Below are positions 36,801 through 46,786 of a stretch of 64,000 nucleotides of DNA, one piece after another. The notes beneath the pieces are model-generated. The model was not told the DNA's origin. It was given only the letters and a program-made list of their open reading frames with translations, and made no database searches. The stretch comes from Bubalus kerabau (Eukaryota; Chordata; Mammalia; Artiodactyla; Bovidae): positions 143,357,697 through 143,421,696 of the forward strand of contig NC_073627.1 in NCBI RefSeq assembly GCF_029407905.1. Reading direction: 5' to 3'. The stretch's first letter is position 1, and every line of letters begins with the position of its first letter. The translations under genes and the position numbers were made by a program.

Positions 36801-39800
36801 GCCAACTCATCTTCCTTGGAGGGAAAACAGATCACTGTTTAACTCACTCAACAAACATTTCAAAAATCCATCCTCAGATAACAGGGATGACAGATCCTGA
36901 GCCTAAGGGATGATCAAGCCTAAGATTTCCCCAAGTTCCTTGGCAGGGCCTCCCCTCTGGGACTTTTAGGCACACACCCGTCTTCCCTTGGGAGGCAATG
37001 GGGGAAGGATGAGCACCTCTCGTGCCCTGACTTTGTGTCTCCACCTCCCCGTTCATCTGCCCTCAGTGCGCCCTGACCCGCCCCAGGGGCTGCGGGTAGA
37101 GTCAGTGCCTGGCTATCCTCGCCGCCTGCGTGCTAGCTGGACGTACCCTGCCTCCTGGCCCCGCCAGCCCCACTTCCTGCTCAAGTTCCGGCTGCAGTAC
37201 CGTCCAGCACAGCATCCAGCCTGGTCTACGGTGAGGCCTTGGAGTGCACCCTGGTCTGGGGCTGTACGTCCTGTCTCTAGTTTCCTGTTGCTGGTGTTCT
37301 GCACGACCAGATCTGGGAGGTCACTGATGCCCCGTGGGCTCCCCGCCTACAGAGCACTCTCCCTAGGCCAGGCCTTGTCACAGGGACTGCGCCTCCTCCC
37401 TCCGCCCTCCAGGGCTATAACTGATGTCAGCCCATCTGTGGGTAGATAGCAGTGACTTTTTAAAAATAACTTTTCTAGGAAAGGGAGGGCTTTTCACCCA
37501 GAGGCACAGACACTGATATACTCATGTGTGAATAAAGGTGAATTCCCACCTCTGGAGGTGGCAGAGATTGCTAGCATCAGGCCCGGGGAGCTGCTGCCTC
37601 AGATAATAACCAATATTTACTGAACACTGTCTGCCAAGCACTGTGCTTCACATTTACTATCTCCTTTAGGTGTACTTTCGGAGAAGGCAATGGTACCCTA
37701 CTCCAGTACTCTTGCCTGGAAAATCCCATGGACGGAGGAGCCTGGAAGGCTGCAGTCCATGGGATTGCTGAGGGTCGGACACGACTGAGCGATTTCACTT
37801 TCATTTTTCACTTTCCTGCATTGGAGAAGGAAATGGCAACTCACCCCAGTGTTCTTGCCTGGAGAATCCCAGGGACGGGGGAGCCTGGTGGGCTGTCGTC
37901 TCTGGGGTCGCACAGAGTCGCACACGACTGAAGTGACTTAGCTTTAGGTGTACTTTAGGTGTACACATGTACTATCTCCTTTAGCTCTATTCACCTCTGT
38001 TTTACAAATGGAGAAACTGAGGCACAGAGAGAGGCCCAAGGTCACTCAGTAAGTGGCACAGCAAAGATCTGAACCCAGGCAATCAGTCTGAAATCACAGC
38101 CTATCTACAGAACCACTATGCACTTTTGTCTTGTGAACGCTAGGTGTAGACCTAACACCACCAGCCACCCTATATGAAGCTCAGAAGGCTGCATCAGATT
38201 GACAGGGACTGGACTGGGAGGAAAGGGTGCTTTTTGCAGACTGGGCTGGAGGCGGGTGGGAGGGCAGGAAGGCTGAATGCTTATAACTGGATAACCTGCC
38301 AGGGAACTATCTGCACTCCCAGGTGGAGCCAGCTGGATTGGAGGAGGTGATCACCGATGCTGTGGCTGGGCTGCCCCATGTAGTGCGGGTCAGCGCCCGG
38401 GACTTTCTGGATGCTGGCACCTGGAGCTCCTGGAGCCCCGAGGCCTGGGGGACTCCAAGCACTGGTGAGAGACAGAGCCTAAGGAAAGGGCAGAGGCCAA
38501 GCCAACTAGTATCTATCTGCAGGGACTAGCTAGCCACATTGCAACTGCGGCCCCAGGCTTCAGCTGTACTGCCTGCAGCCCTGCCCTAGCGTAAGCCCCG
38601 CTCTAGCTTTAACCCTGTCTCTCAGCCTTTACCCCTGCTTACTTACCGAAAGCTGGCTCTGCCCCTTCGAGCTCTGCCTCCTAGGTGCCGCAGGGTCCAA
38701 CCCCGGCCCTGGCCTCTCCTGGCACCTGGCAGGCTCTGGCCTCTGTCCCCACCCCTCGTGGACACTTCTCAGGTCTCATCTCCCTCCAGAGCCCCTACCG
38801 AAGGAGATACCAGTTGGGGACCAGCAACACACACAGACAGAGGAAGAACCTCAGGCAGACAGCCCCGCTCCCCCAAAGCCGTCCCTTCTACCCGACCCAC
38901 AGCCACTTGGTGAGCTTGAGCAGATGGGCAAAGGTGGGAGAGAATGACAAAGCCCCAGGGAAAAGGGGACACCGAGTCTGGTCAGGCAGGCTTGCTCTTG
39001 CAGCTGACATCTGACCCTCCGCCTCAGACCACAGAGACCCCCTGGAGCAGGTGGCCGTGCTGGCATCTTTGGGAATCTTCTCTTTCCTGGGACTGGTGGC
39101 TGGGGCCCTGGCATTGGGGCTCTGGTAAGTGACTGGCCCCTTAGCCTCTGATCCTACACAGATGCTCTGATACCCACAGACCACACCTATTGCTACCCCT
39201 CATGACCCCAATCCCAGCATATCTGATTCTGAAACCATTCTTCCTCCCTCTTCCACTCCCAACTTCATGATTCTACTCTTTGCTCTCTTGACCCTTTACT
39301 AATAAAACCTTTTTGGACGAGTCTGAGATGCCCCACATTGTTAGGGAGACAACTTCTTTTTTGTGCTCTAGGCTAAGGTTGAGACCAGATGAGAAGGATG
39401 GACCCCAAAAATCTGGGCTCTTGGCCCCAATGATTTCAGTGGACAAGCTTCCAGGTGAGTGTGACATCTGGGATGTTTGGACTTGGGAGATGTGTGACCT
39501 CATTTTGACTGTATGGATTAAGAGCCACATGCCTTAATCCTCGTAAGGGTTTTGGGAATCAAAGGTGGGTCTCCTCATTCTTATGACTTCTGGACTCAGA
39601 GATGGGCCTTTCATTCTTGAGTCCCTGGGCTTAGAGCTGGGTCTCTTCTGTCTCTTGCAGGATGCTGGGGCTCCTAGATGGGACTCCTTCATTTTCAGAG
39701 TATTATGCTCTGAGCTGGACGTCCATCTTTATTCTTGGGGTATCTGGATCCCCTCCCCTATTTCTTGATGTGCCTGGGCCCAGAGCTAGATCTACTGTCT

Positions 39801-39967
39801 CATCCCCAGGGTGTTGGGGTTTACACAAAAGTGGCTGCCCTATTCATTCTTGGAGTGTTGGGCTCATAACTGGGTCCCCTCCCTCATTCTCAGGGGATCT
39901 GGGACAAGATCTAGTCCTACCATCTCCCTTAATTTTCCTCTTTCTTGTAGGAGTCCCAAACCTGTAG
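33864..39967 (+). CDS. IL11RA: IL11RA, interleukin-11 receptor subunit alpha (422 aa)
   Basis: Type I membrane cytokine receptor that binds IL-11 and then recruits gp130 to signal through JAK/STAT3. Coding exons: 33864-33963, 34256-34316, 35530-35699, 35834-35948, 36099-36131, 36217-36383, 37067-37230, 38323-38464, 38790-38909, 39028-39124, 39372-39454 and 39951-39967. The sum is 423 codons with stop, equal to human. A signal peptide covers about residues 1-22. An Ig-like domain (to about 110) is followed by two fibronectin-III domains. The cytokine-receptor WSxWS box is present as WSSWS at 304-308. A membrane helix lies at about 366-390 (VAVLASLGIFSFLGLVAGAL), then a 32-residue tail ending GVPNL with no box1-like JAK motif. 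The acceptor AG directly abuts the ATG. It follows GALT in the same direction and meets CCL27 tail to tail. Confidence 0.96.
34480..34570 (+). repeat. L2 LINE remnant in IL11RA intron
   Basis: TACTGAGCACCTGCTAATTG and CTGGGATACGGCAGTACACA, a diverged L2 3' end, in the intron after coding exon 2. Confidence 0.5.
34668..35285 (-). mobile_element. Three reverse SINEs in IL11RA intron (SINE, Bov-tA, SINE)
   Basis: About 34668-34815 is a reverse tRNA-SINE (CTTAGACACTGGACCACTAG). About 34850-35062 is a reverse Bov-tA (CTCAGTCGTGTCCGACTCTT, GGCTCGAACCCGGGTCTCC). About 35150-35285 is another reverse tRNA-SINE (GGCCATGCCCTGGCTTGCAG). All lie between coding exons 2 and 3. Confidence 0.85.
37610..37664 (+). 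repeat. L2/MIR-like remnant in IL11RA intron
   Basis: TATTTACTGAACACTGTCTG and CCAAGCACTGTGCTTCACAT. Interrupted by the Bov-A2 that follows; MIR text continues at about 37990-38100 (GAGAAACTGAGGCACAGAGA, TCTGAACCCAGGCAATCAG). Confidence 0.55.
37679..37942 (+). mobile_element. Bov-A2 SINE with 14-bp target duplication, IL11RA intron
   Basis: Two Bov-A units joined by a CACTTTCATTTTTCACTTTC linker. The direct repeat TTTAGGTGTACTTT flanks it at 37665-37678 and 37943-37956, a clean retrotransposition signature. Confidence 0.93.
39545..39915 (+). repeat. Degenerate 36-40-bp tandem array in the last IL11RA intron
   Basis: Eight to nine units resembling TTCATTCTTGGAGTGCTGGG followed by CTCAGAGCTGGGTCTCCT (for example at 39610, 39690, 39760 and 39842). 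It fills most of the intron before the 17-nt terminal coding exon. Confidence 0.6.
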
Positions 39968-40330
39968 AGGACCTTGGAGGCCTTCAGCTGATTCCACCCA
40001 ATGCTGGTGTGGATGGATGGACAGATGGAACCCAGGCATGACAGCAGATCCCCATGGAGGCGGATTCTCAGCTGGAAGTTCTGTTTGGAGCCCATTTCTA
40101 TGAGACTCTGTGTTCCCAACTTGCCAGTTGAAAGGTGCCTGGACCTCTGACTTCATCCCAGAGCTGGAGGTCTACCTGAAGAATGTGTGTAGATGTGTAT
40201 GGCTGTGTGTGTCCAAGTGTATGTGAGGCAGGGGACATGTGTTCTCTGCATGTATGTATATAGGTACCTGGGGAGTGTGTGTGGGTCTTATGCTCTTGGC
40301 TTTGCCCCTGGAGGGAGTTGTGAGGGTGTG

Positions 40331-40336
40331 AATAAA
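40331..40336 (+). terminator. IL11RA: IL11RA poly(A) signal
   Basis: AATAAA 364 bp after the IL11RA stop. Predicted cleavage near 40350, just short of the CCL27 3' end arriving from the other strand. Confidence 0.8.
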
Positions 40337-40447
40337 GAGAATGAGGAGGTTCTGTCTATTGACATGTCTCACAGCTCCAGATTCAGGACTCACAGGAGAG
40401 TGCATCAAACTTGGAGACCACAGTCAGAGACTATTATGCATCACTGC

Positions 40448-40453
40448 TTTATT
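40448..40453 (-). terminator. CCL27: CCL27 poly(A) signal overlapping its stop codon
   Basis: The minus strand reads AAG TAA TAAAG: the stop TAA (40454-40452) overlaps AATAAA (40453-40448). The 3' UTR would therefore be only about 10-30 nt unless another signal is used. Confidence 0.75.
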
Positions 40454-41141
40454 ACTTTGGCTTCTGGGGGCCCCAGCCCATTTTCCCTTTGAGCTCCAAA
40501 CTCTGGTTGGGCTGAGTTCCCTGGAGCATCTTCCCTTGGCGTTCAAACCACCGAATCAGGCTGCGGTTCTGGGGGTGGATGCAGACCCTGCGTTGAGACA
40601 GGTGAAGCCTGGGAAAGGAAAGGTTCAAAGCTACGGTCATAACTGGGTGGATGAGGGTGAGACCCAGGAGTTAGAGGCAGAGGCCAGATGAAAACCTGAG
40701 TTGGCATCAGAATTAGCAATCGGGATGGGGTTGAGATCAGCAGCCGGGGTTGGGACTGAGGTCAGAGTCAGGGACAAATCAGGGGCAGAGTCAAAGCTCA
40801 CACGAAGGCTTGGAGGTGACAGTCCCCGTCAGCTTCCTGAAATTCCACTCTGATGACCCTCCTCAGTAGCTGGTTTGGGAGTGGCTGTCGGTAGAGCTGA
40901 GTACAGCATGCAGTGCTGAGTGCCAGTGGGAATGCTAGGGGAAGAGGACCATATGTTCAGAGGGCTTCTGACCCCAAACTCCACCAGAAGGCTGGAGGCT
41001 GTGCTTCCTGGGCCCCTTTCCCTCCATCCCATTCACCCAAACCCGGGCCTTCTAGACCCCCACTCACTCACCTCCTCCAGGGTCTGGGCTCAGGAACAAC
41101 AGGAGCAGCAGGAGGCTGCTGGTGGGTGAGGGCCCCTTCAT
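40452..41141 (-). CDS. CCL27: CCL27 (CTACK), C-C motif chemokine 27 (119 aa)
   Basis: Secreted chemokine of keratinocytes that attracts skin-homing memory T cells through CCR10. Coding exons: 41072-41141, 40802-40934 and 40452-40608 (70, 133 and 157 nt), GT..AG, 120 codons with stop. The signal peptide is leucine-rich (SLLLLLLFLSPDPGGA) with likely cleavage before Phe25. The adjacent cysteines are Cys33-Cys34 (STACCTQLY), pairing with Cys62 and Cys77 (RRVCIHPQN) in the usual chemokine fold. The C-terminus aligns with human (112 aa) without gaps up to KMG and then continues WGPQKPK, so it is 7 residues longer. A TATA box lies 63 bp upstream of the ATG. The gene is convergent with IL11RA, as in human. 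Confidence 0.95.
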
Positions 41142-41203
41142 GATGCTCAGCCTGGATACTTCCTTCTCTCTCCTCCTCCTTCCCTACCTTTTATCTGGGT
41201 GCC

Positions 41204-41210
41204 TTTTATA
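41204..41210 (-). promoter_or_regulatory. CCL27: CCL27 TATA box
   Basis: TATAAAA on the minus strand, 63-69 bp upstream of the start codon. This suggests transcription starts near 41175 and a short 5' UTR. A TATA box fits an inducible chemokine gene and contrasts with the CpG-island promoters of its neighbours. Confidence 0.75.
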
Positions 41211-41299
41211 ACTGGGGCACCAGGTGAGTCAGCCGCAGGTGAAGATGTATTGCTCATCTTGTGACATTCCTGGGCTCTAATTACCATAGACTCCTCCTT

Positions 41300-43430
41300 T
41301 TTTAGGACTGCCGTTTTCCATGGACTCCTAAGTCCTGGGCAGAGAAGCTGGGGAGATGGGTTATGCACGTGGGGGCTGATGGTACAGTAAAGGGGGCAGA
41401 GGATCCACAGTGGTATCCAATGAGGACATTCACACTCATACCTGTAGTTACACATTCACAGTCACACCTGTCACTGGATCAACCTCACATGGTCAGACAA
41501 CCCCAGACAGAATCATATAGCCCCAGTTATACTCAAAGTCCCACTCCCACACAGTTGTTTTTTCACAGTCATCCCACCACACAATCACACTAGCACACCC
41601 AAATTCTGATGGGGGCACTGTTGGTAGGGTAGGAGCACAGGGCAGGCTGGCACCAGCTTGCTTTCGTTTTCCCCTCCCTGTTTCCTGTCTTAGCCTGCTT
41701 GTCTTATCAGCAGACATCGATGGGAATGAGTCCCAAAAGCAGACCTTTTAGCTGAGTCGTCGTCTCTCCTGGGCCAGTCACATTCAGAGTGAGAAGCTGG
41801 GAGAAGTCCCTTTTGGGTGGTAATGCAGTGCCTTGGGGATAACTGAGGTGGGGGTTGCTTTTCCAGGAAGATGAGACAGAGGAAGGATGAGGTAGATAAG
41901 AACGCACATGAGGGAAGATCAAAGTTCTTAGGTGCCAGGTTGCTGCTGTCAAACAGATAAAAGACCCAAGAAATCTTACCTTCCTGTTTTTGCCAAGTCC
42001 TGTTCCAGAAATGCCAGCCTCCTACCAGCAGGGGCCTGGGGCTTCCAGTCCTTGACTTTTTGAGACATCAGATTCCAGAGCTCAATTATCTCTCCTTTAT
42101 TCTATTCAAATTCCTGTTTCTCTCTATTGTTGGCCTGGAAGACGCCCCCCAACCCCAACACAACCAACCCTTACACCCTCTGCACCCCATACTCTTGCTA
42201 AAACCCCAAGCTCCCATCTCCTTCCTGTCCCTTCTCTTTTAAGCCTGTATCCAGCCCTTACCTCCTCTTTCCCTTAATCCCTCCACCCCAATGCAAAACT
42301 ATACCTCTTCTTCCTCCTCTTGTCCTTTCCAGGAAGCTGGGGCCAGCAAAGGGTGGGGGCAAGCTGCTAAGTTTAGTGCCCTTGGCACCTTGAAGAATTT
42401 CCCACTCTCAGTCTGGAGATTTCAACCCTCCAGACTGAAATGCTCTCTATGTGAAATGTAAACTGAGTCATAACCCAATAATCCAGCCCTTATCTGGTTG
42501 TTTCAGGGATGCCTTCTGCAACCTTGTGCTCTGTGACCATGTGGGGCAGGCCTACTCTTGGGACAGGGACTCACACTTCCCTGGGCATCTTCCTGCTGCA
42601 CCAATCAGAAGGGACCATCAGCTCCCAGAATAGGGACTAATTCCCTCCCCGGCTGAACAACTCGAGTTTCTCCTCATGCTCCTGTCCAGGTTAAGGCTCA
42701 GAGGTCCTTCCCTGGAGTCTGTTTTGTGGATATTCAGGAAGTCTGAGTATCCTGAGGATTCTGAGGTTTAGGTCCAGGGTTGGACAGGGTGCTCCACTTT
42801 GGTCAGGGTTCTTGATGCAGACATTGTGAGGAAATGCCTCAAAAGCCTGCGTCCATTCTTGAGGGTGGCCACAACCCAGAGGTCACTCATCTTGGAATTT
42901 CTAATACCAGAAGCCTTACAGTCTTTTACCCATCCTCCAGTCTGGACTTGTGCCCCAGAGCTTGGTGCAGCCACTAAGGCACCATCATCTTGTCACAAAT
43001 CTTCATCAGCTGTCTGTCTGTCACACACCGTGTAGTCTTTTCCAGACCAGTCAGTCCAGAGGGCTTGGAAGGAAGAAACCAGAGGGCTTGGAAGGAAGAA
43101 ACCAAGTCTTCCAGATATGTACCCATCTCTCCCCTCTGGCTTCTCCAAAGACAGGGCCAGCTATAGCCTGCTATGGCAGGGTCAGCCCAGGCTGAAAGCC
43201 AGCTCTGCCCCCACTCACAAACTGAGCTCTCTCTTTAGCTTAATTCTTGGTGCCCTCCCTGGTGCTGGGGCAAGTCCCTAAATTGAAAGGAGGTCCCCTA
43301 GGATTCCCTAACCCTTCATCACTTTAGGAACTAGTGGATTTCAGGCCAACTAGATGACAAGACAGACAAGGAAGGTAGGGAGCAGGGGCCACTAGGTTCT
43401 CCTAGGGAGGTAACGTGGGGGACTGATGCC
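41300..43430. other. Intergenic sequence upstream of CCL27
   Basis: Mostly unique sequence. A direct duplication of AGAGGGCTTGGAAGGAAGAAACC occurs at about 43057-43102. No exon or RNA gene recognised. Confidence 0.45.
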
Positions 43431-43437
43431 AAGAATC

Positions 43438-43572
43438 TTTGTACTTCATTTATTTATTTATTGGCTGTGCCACACTGGCATGCAGGATCTTAGTTTCCCA
43501 AACTTGGATGAAACCTGTGCTCCCTATGGTGGGAGCACACTAATCTTAACCACTGGACCATCAGGGAATTCC
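43438..43572 (-). mobile_element. tRNA-derived SINE (reverse)
   Basis: ATTTATTTATTTATTGGCTG, GCAGGATCTTAGTTTCCCAA and CCACTGGACCATCAGGGAAT. Confidence 0.8.
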
Positions 43573-44159
43573 CTGATGTCAATTATCTTTAAACTTGGGA
43601 TCAGACTGGAGGAGCCAGTAGCTGGGGTGTTAACTGTAGGAAAGACCTTCAACAGTTCTAAGTCATTCCCCTATGGCAGGCTGACAGCACAGCTTCTATG
43701 AATCTTTCCCTCCTCTCACAGCCTACTTCCTACAACTATGGACTTGAAAAATATTTTAGATCCTCTCCCAGGAGAAGATTCTTCAGACACTTGGCAAAGT
43801 CCTGTCTAGGAGAAAGGTGGCAGCAGAGAGCTGGGGTTGTGAGAATTTAGGGATGCGGGGATCAGGTTGGGAGGAGGACCAGGTCAGGATTATTCAGTTC
43901 CCTCCACACAGGGCACTCAGGGTGATGAGTGTGTGTGTGGCGGGGTGAGGGATTAGGTGGTGGAAGGCAGTCATTGTTAGTAAGAGGAGGTTGATTCTGA
44001 TGAGGGACCGTTAGGAATAATGGGAGCCTGTACACGGAGGGGCACTCTATGAGGGAGAAAGGCCCTGTCAGTAAGGAAAACAGCCGGCGTGGAGAGGGGC
44101 TCCCAGCCCGAATGGCGGCAGCGGCGTCAGAGTCAGGAGGGCAGCACGGTGGCTCTGGT

Positions 44160-44792
44160 TTAAATCTTTAATGCACCGGCTGGCTGAGTAGTGGCGGCGG
44201 GGGTGCGGCGGGGGAGGCTGCGGCCGGAGCGCTGGGGAGCAGTGCCCAGGCCACTTGACAGACAGCTCATCAGGCCCCGGAGAGGCTCCAGCTTCTGCTC
44301 CCGAGGGTGCGCCGAGCTGTGGGGCGACCCGGCACTGGCATGAGATGGGGCGGGGGCTCCCAGCTTCCCCCCGATCGGTTCTCCCGGACTGAGCTTCGCC
44401 CATTCCCCGGGCGGGTCCGCGGTATCGCAGGCCCCTCACCTCCGCTCCCTTCGCCACATGCGCAGCCAGGGGAAAAAGTAGAAGCAGCCCCAGTAGATCC
44501 TGCAAAGAGAAGGCAGAGCCGGGCGGGGCGGAGCGGGGCTGACCCCACAGACTCCGCCCCTTGGACGCCTGGCCCTTCTCTTGGAAGGCTCCGCCCCGCC
44601 CCCTAGAGGCGGTTCTCGATAGCCCACGCCCCTAAGAGGCCCCACCCCTCCCGCTTCTCCCGCCCCCAAAGAACACGCGCCCTCCCCACCCCCCAACCCC
44701 GGAGCGGCTTAGGTTCCTCCTCCGCAGAACCCCGCCTCCACTCACTCCTCCTCCGCCTCCAGCGCCACCTCGTATCTCCTCAATCCCGACAT
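44160..44792 (-). CDS. Candidate small three-exon gene (87-aa predicted protein), unrecognised
   Basis: I do not recognise this gene. Predicted exons: 44746-44792, 44440-44499 and 44160-44316 (47, 60 and 157 nt). Donors GTGAGT and GTGAGG and acceptors TTTGCAG and CCCACAG are all consensus, and the joined frame is exactly 88 codons. The protein starts MSGLRRYEVALEAEEE. An aromatic stretch follows (YWGCFYFFPWLRMW, about residues 18-31) that could dip into or span a membrane, then a basic RRER and a Ser/Pro/Arg-rich tail ending AGALKI. If intron 2 is retained, a TGA right after the exon 2 boundary (44436-44438) gives a 36-aa microprotein instead. ATTAAA at 44167-44172 overlaps the end of the frame. 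Exon structure is inferred from splice motifs and frame closure only; no homology was tested. Confidence 0.5.
44167..44172 (-). terminator. Possible poly(A) signal of the small gene
   Basis: ATTAAA on the minus strand within the last codons of the predicted 87-aa frame (GCATTAAAGATTTAA), in a CpG-rich region where A/T-rich motifs are rare. Confidence 0.45.
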
Positions 44793-45269
44793 GTCCTGGG
44801 TTCCGAACGTCTCCTGGGGAGCGGCATGATTGGATCAAGAATTCCCCAACCCCAGGTCCCCTTCTCTGTCATTCTGTGGACAAGACTGACTTGTTCTCGG
44901 GTAATATGAGACAGGTGCCCTGGGAAGACTCGGGACAGGGCTGAAGATCTGGGAAGCACTAGACATTAAGGGATTGGGAGGTCGGTCACCTCGGGGGCAT
45001 GGGGCATTTAGGTGGATAGGGCTTCGAGGTCATAGGGCCGGGATATTTGGGGCCCCGGGTGAGGATTTACGGGGGATAGGGTCACCTGCAGGGGGGCTGA
45101 GGGGTCGGCGCAGCCTAAACGCCCACCCTCCCTGGCTCCACCCCGGAAGCAGACCTTTACGTTACGTCACAGTGACGGCTTCACGCTCTAGGGGTGGGGC
45201 TTACCTATTACCCGGAAGGGGTGGAGCCATAGCATCTCTTCGGAGGAGGCGGAGACAAGATGTCACACT

Positions 45270-46780
45270 AAGGAGGTGGAGCCAGAGTCTATGTCTAAAG
45301 CGGGGAGGGGGTGGTGTGGGGAGAGTCGGTATTTATTACTAAGGTGCAGGGCACAGAGCCCTCTTTTATAAGGATGGAGCCGGATATTGGAGCTCCACCC
45401 TGGGAAGAAGGAGACCTCAGCACCAGGCAGCAAGAAAAGATCTCTGGGACGCTGTCCTGTACTGTTTTACCAATCCCCTCTCCTCTCCATCTTGGCTTCT
45501 GCTCTGACAGTTGCCTTTCTTGTCTGACTCATTCTATTTGATACTGGGCAGAGGAGGAATAGGTCTCCAGAGAGGGCCCAGTCTAGACAGGCCATGCTAT
45601 AGGAATACTTGGCTGAGTGGCATGGGTCAACAGACCTTCCTCTCTGAACTGAGACCTCGTTTCCTGAGATTTTTGTTCCTGCAGTCATAACCAATATTTA
45701 TTTAGTGACTACTCTGTGCCGGGTAATGTGTGTGGGCATGAGGAAACAGCAGTAAAGAAGACAGGCACAGATTCTGCCCTCAGAGAGCTTATCATCTGGG
45801 TTGGACCTGCACGGGGTGGGGGTCAAAAGAGACAAAAAGATCACATAGAGGAAGCTAACTGGCTGGGGGCTGTAGAGGCTATTCGACTAAAGGCAGGAAA
45901 GAACAATTAACTTAGTGTGGGAGGTTGGAAATAGCTGCCCTAGTTGGTCTGGGAAGTCTGGGAGAGAGCCTTGTGGCTGGACAGTATGGGAGAAAATGAC
46001 CAGAAATGAATGAAGTAAAAGTTCCCTTAAGCTGAAGTGTGGAGAATGAATTCACCTCTCCTCTTCCCACCACCCCATACTCTTTTTCCCTCTTGTATCT
46101 ATTTTCCCCTGCTTGGACTACATACAGACAGGTGACAGACAAATCTATTGATGCCAGTTGGAAGCATTGCAGTCTGGGCATGGAGAAGCTGTGCCTCTAC
46201 CACACTCATCCTTACTAACACTTGCTCTCACACCCACAGTGACACTCCTGCCCTGCTGCAGTCGAGTCATGTCTGCAGGAGGCCTGGTCCCCACCGCTTT
46301 GGTGATTCACATCCCTTCACTCAGATGCAGGGCTCTGTCTATTGTATAATAATTTGGCCTTTGTCCCTATTCCTGAAAGGGAGACACTACATCTTTGGAA
46401 TATCCCAACTAATACAAGTTCTTTGTTATTTGTGAGCCCCTTGGGTCACACCTGAATTTATGCTAAGAGACGAGGTGACTTGGGATAGAGGCTGGTCAGC
46501 AGAAAGACCAACCGTATCATTGCAGAATTGAGGCTTTGAGCCAACCTGGCTGGGGAGATTGAGTTATGTCACCAACAATTCATTCTTGCCTATGTTTGAA
46601 ATCTCAATAAAAATTCTGGACACCAAAGTTCGTGACCTTCCTGTTTGGTGAACACGTACTGTTGGCAAACACGTACTAGGAGGGTGATGTGCCCTTTGTG
46701 TCTCCATGGGGAAAGAGCATGGGAGCTCTGCATTGAAATCCTCCTTGTGTGTCTTTCCATTTGGATATTCCTGATTTATA
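45270..46780. other. Intergenic sequence with L2 remnant
   Basis: L2 remnant at about 45685-45800 (CCAATATTTATTTAGTGACT, CTCTGTGCCGGGTAATGTG). No gene recognised in the remainder; an AATAAA at about 46606 has no exon to serve. Confidence 0.45.
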
Positions 46781-46786
46781 TTCACT

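Larger units (their letters stand above)
44100..45260. promoter_or_regulatory. CpG island with ETS and CRE-like sites
   Basis: CpG-rich for about 1.1 kb. It contains CGGAAG (45144-45149) and a CRE-like TTACGTCA (45162-45169), both typical of housekeeping or bidirectional promoters. It could drive the minus-strand small gene at 44.2-44.8 kb or an unseen plus-strand transcript. Confidence 0.5.

Noticed and set aside
44068..44505. 145-codon minus-strand frame overlapping the small-gene exons
   Set aside because: Reads through intron 2 and past the splice sites in a different phase; the spliced 87-aa frame explains the donors, acceptors and ATTAAA better, although this frame cannot be fully excluded.
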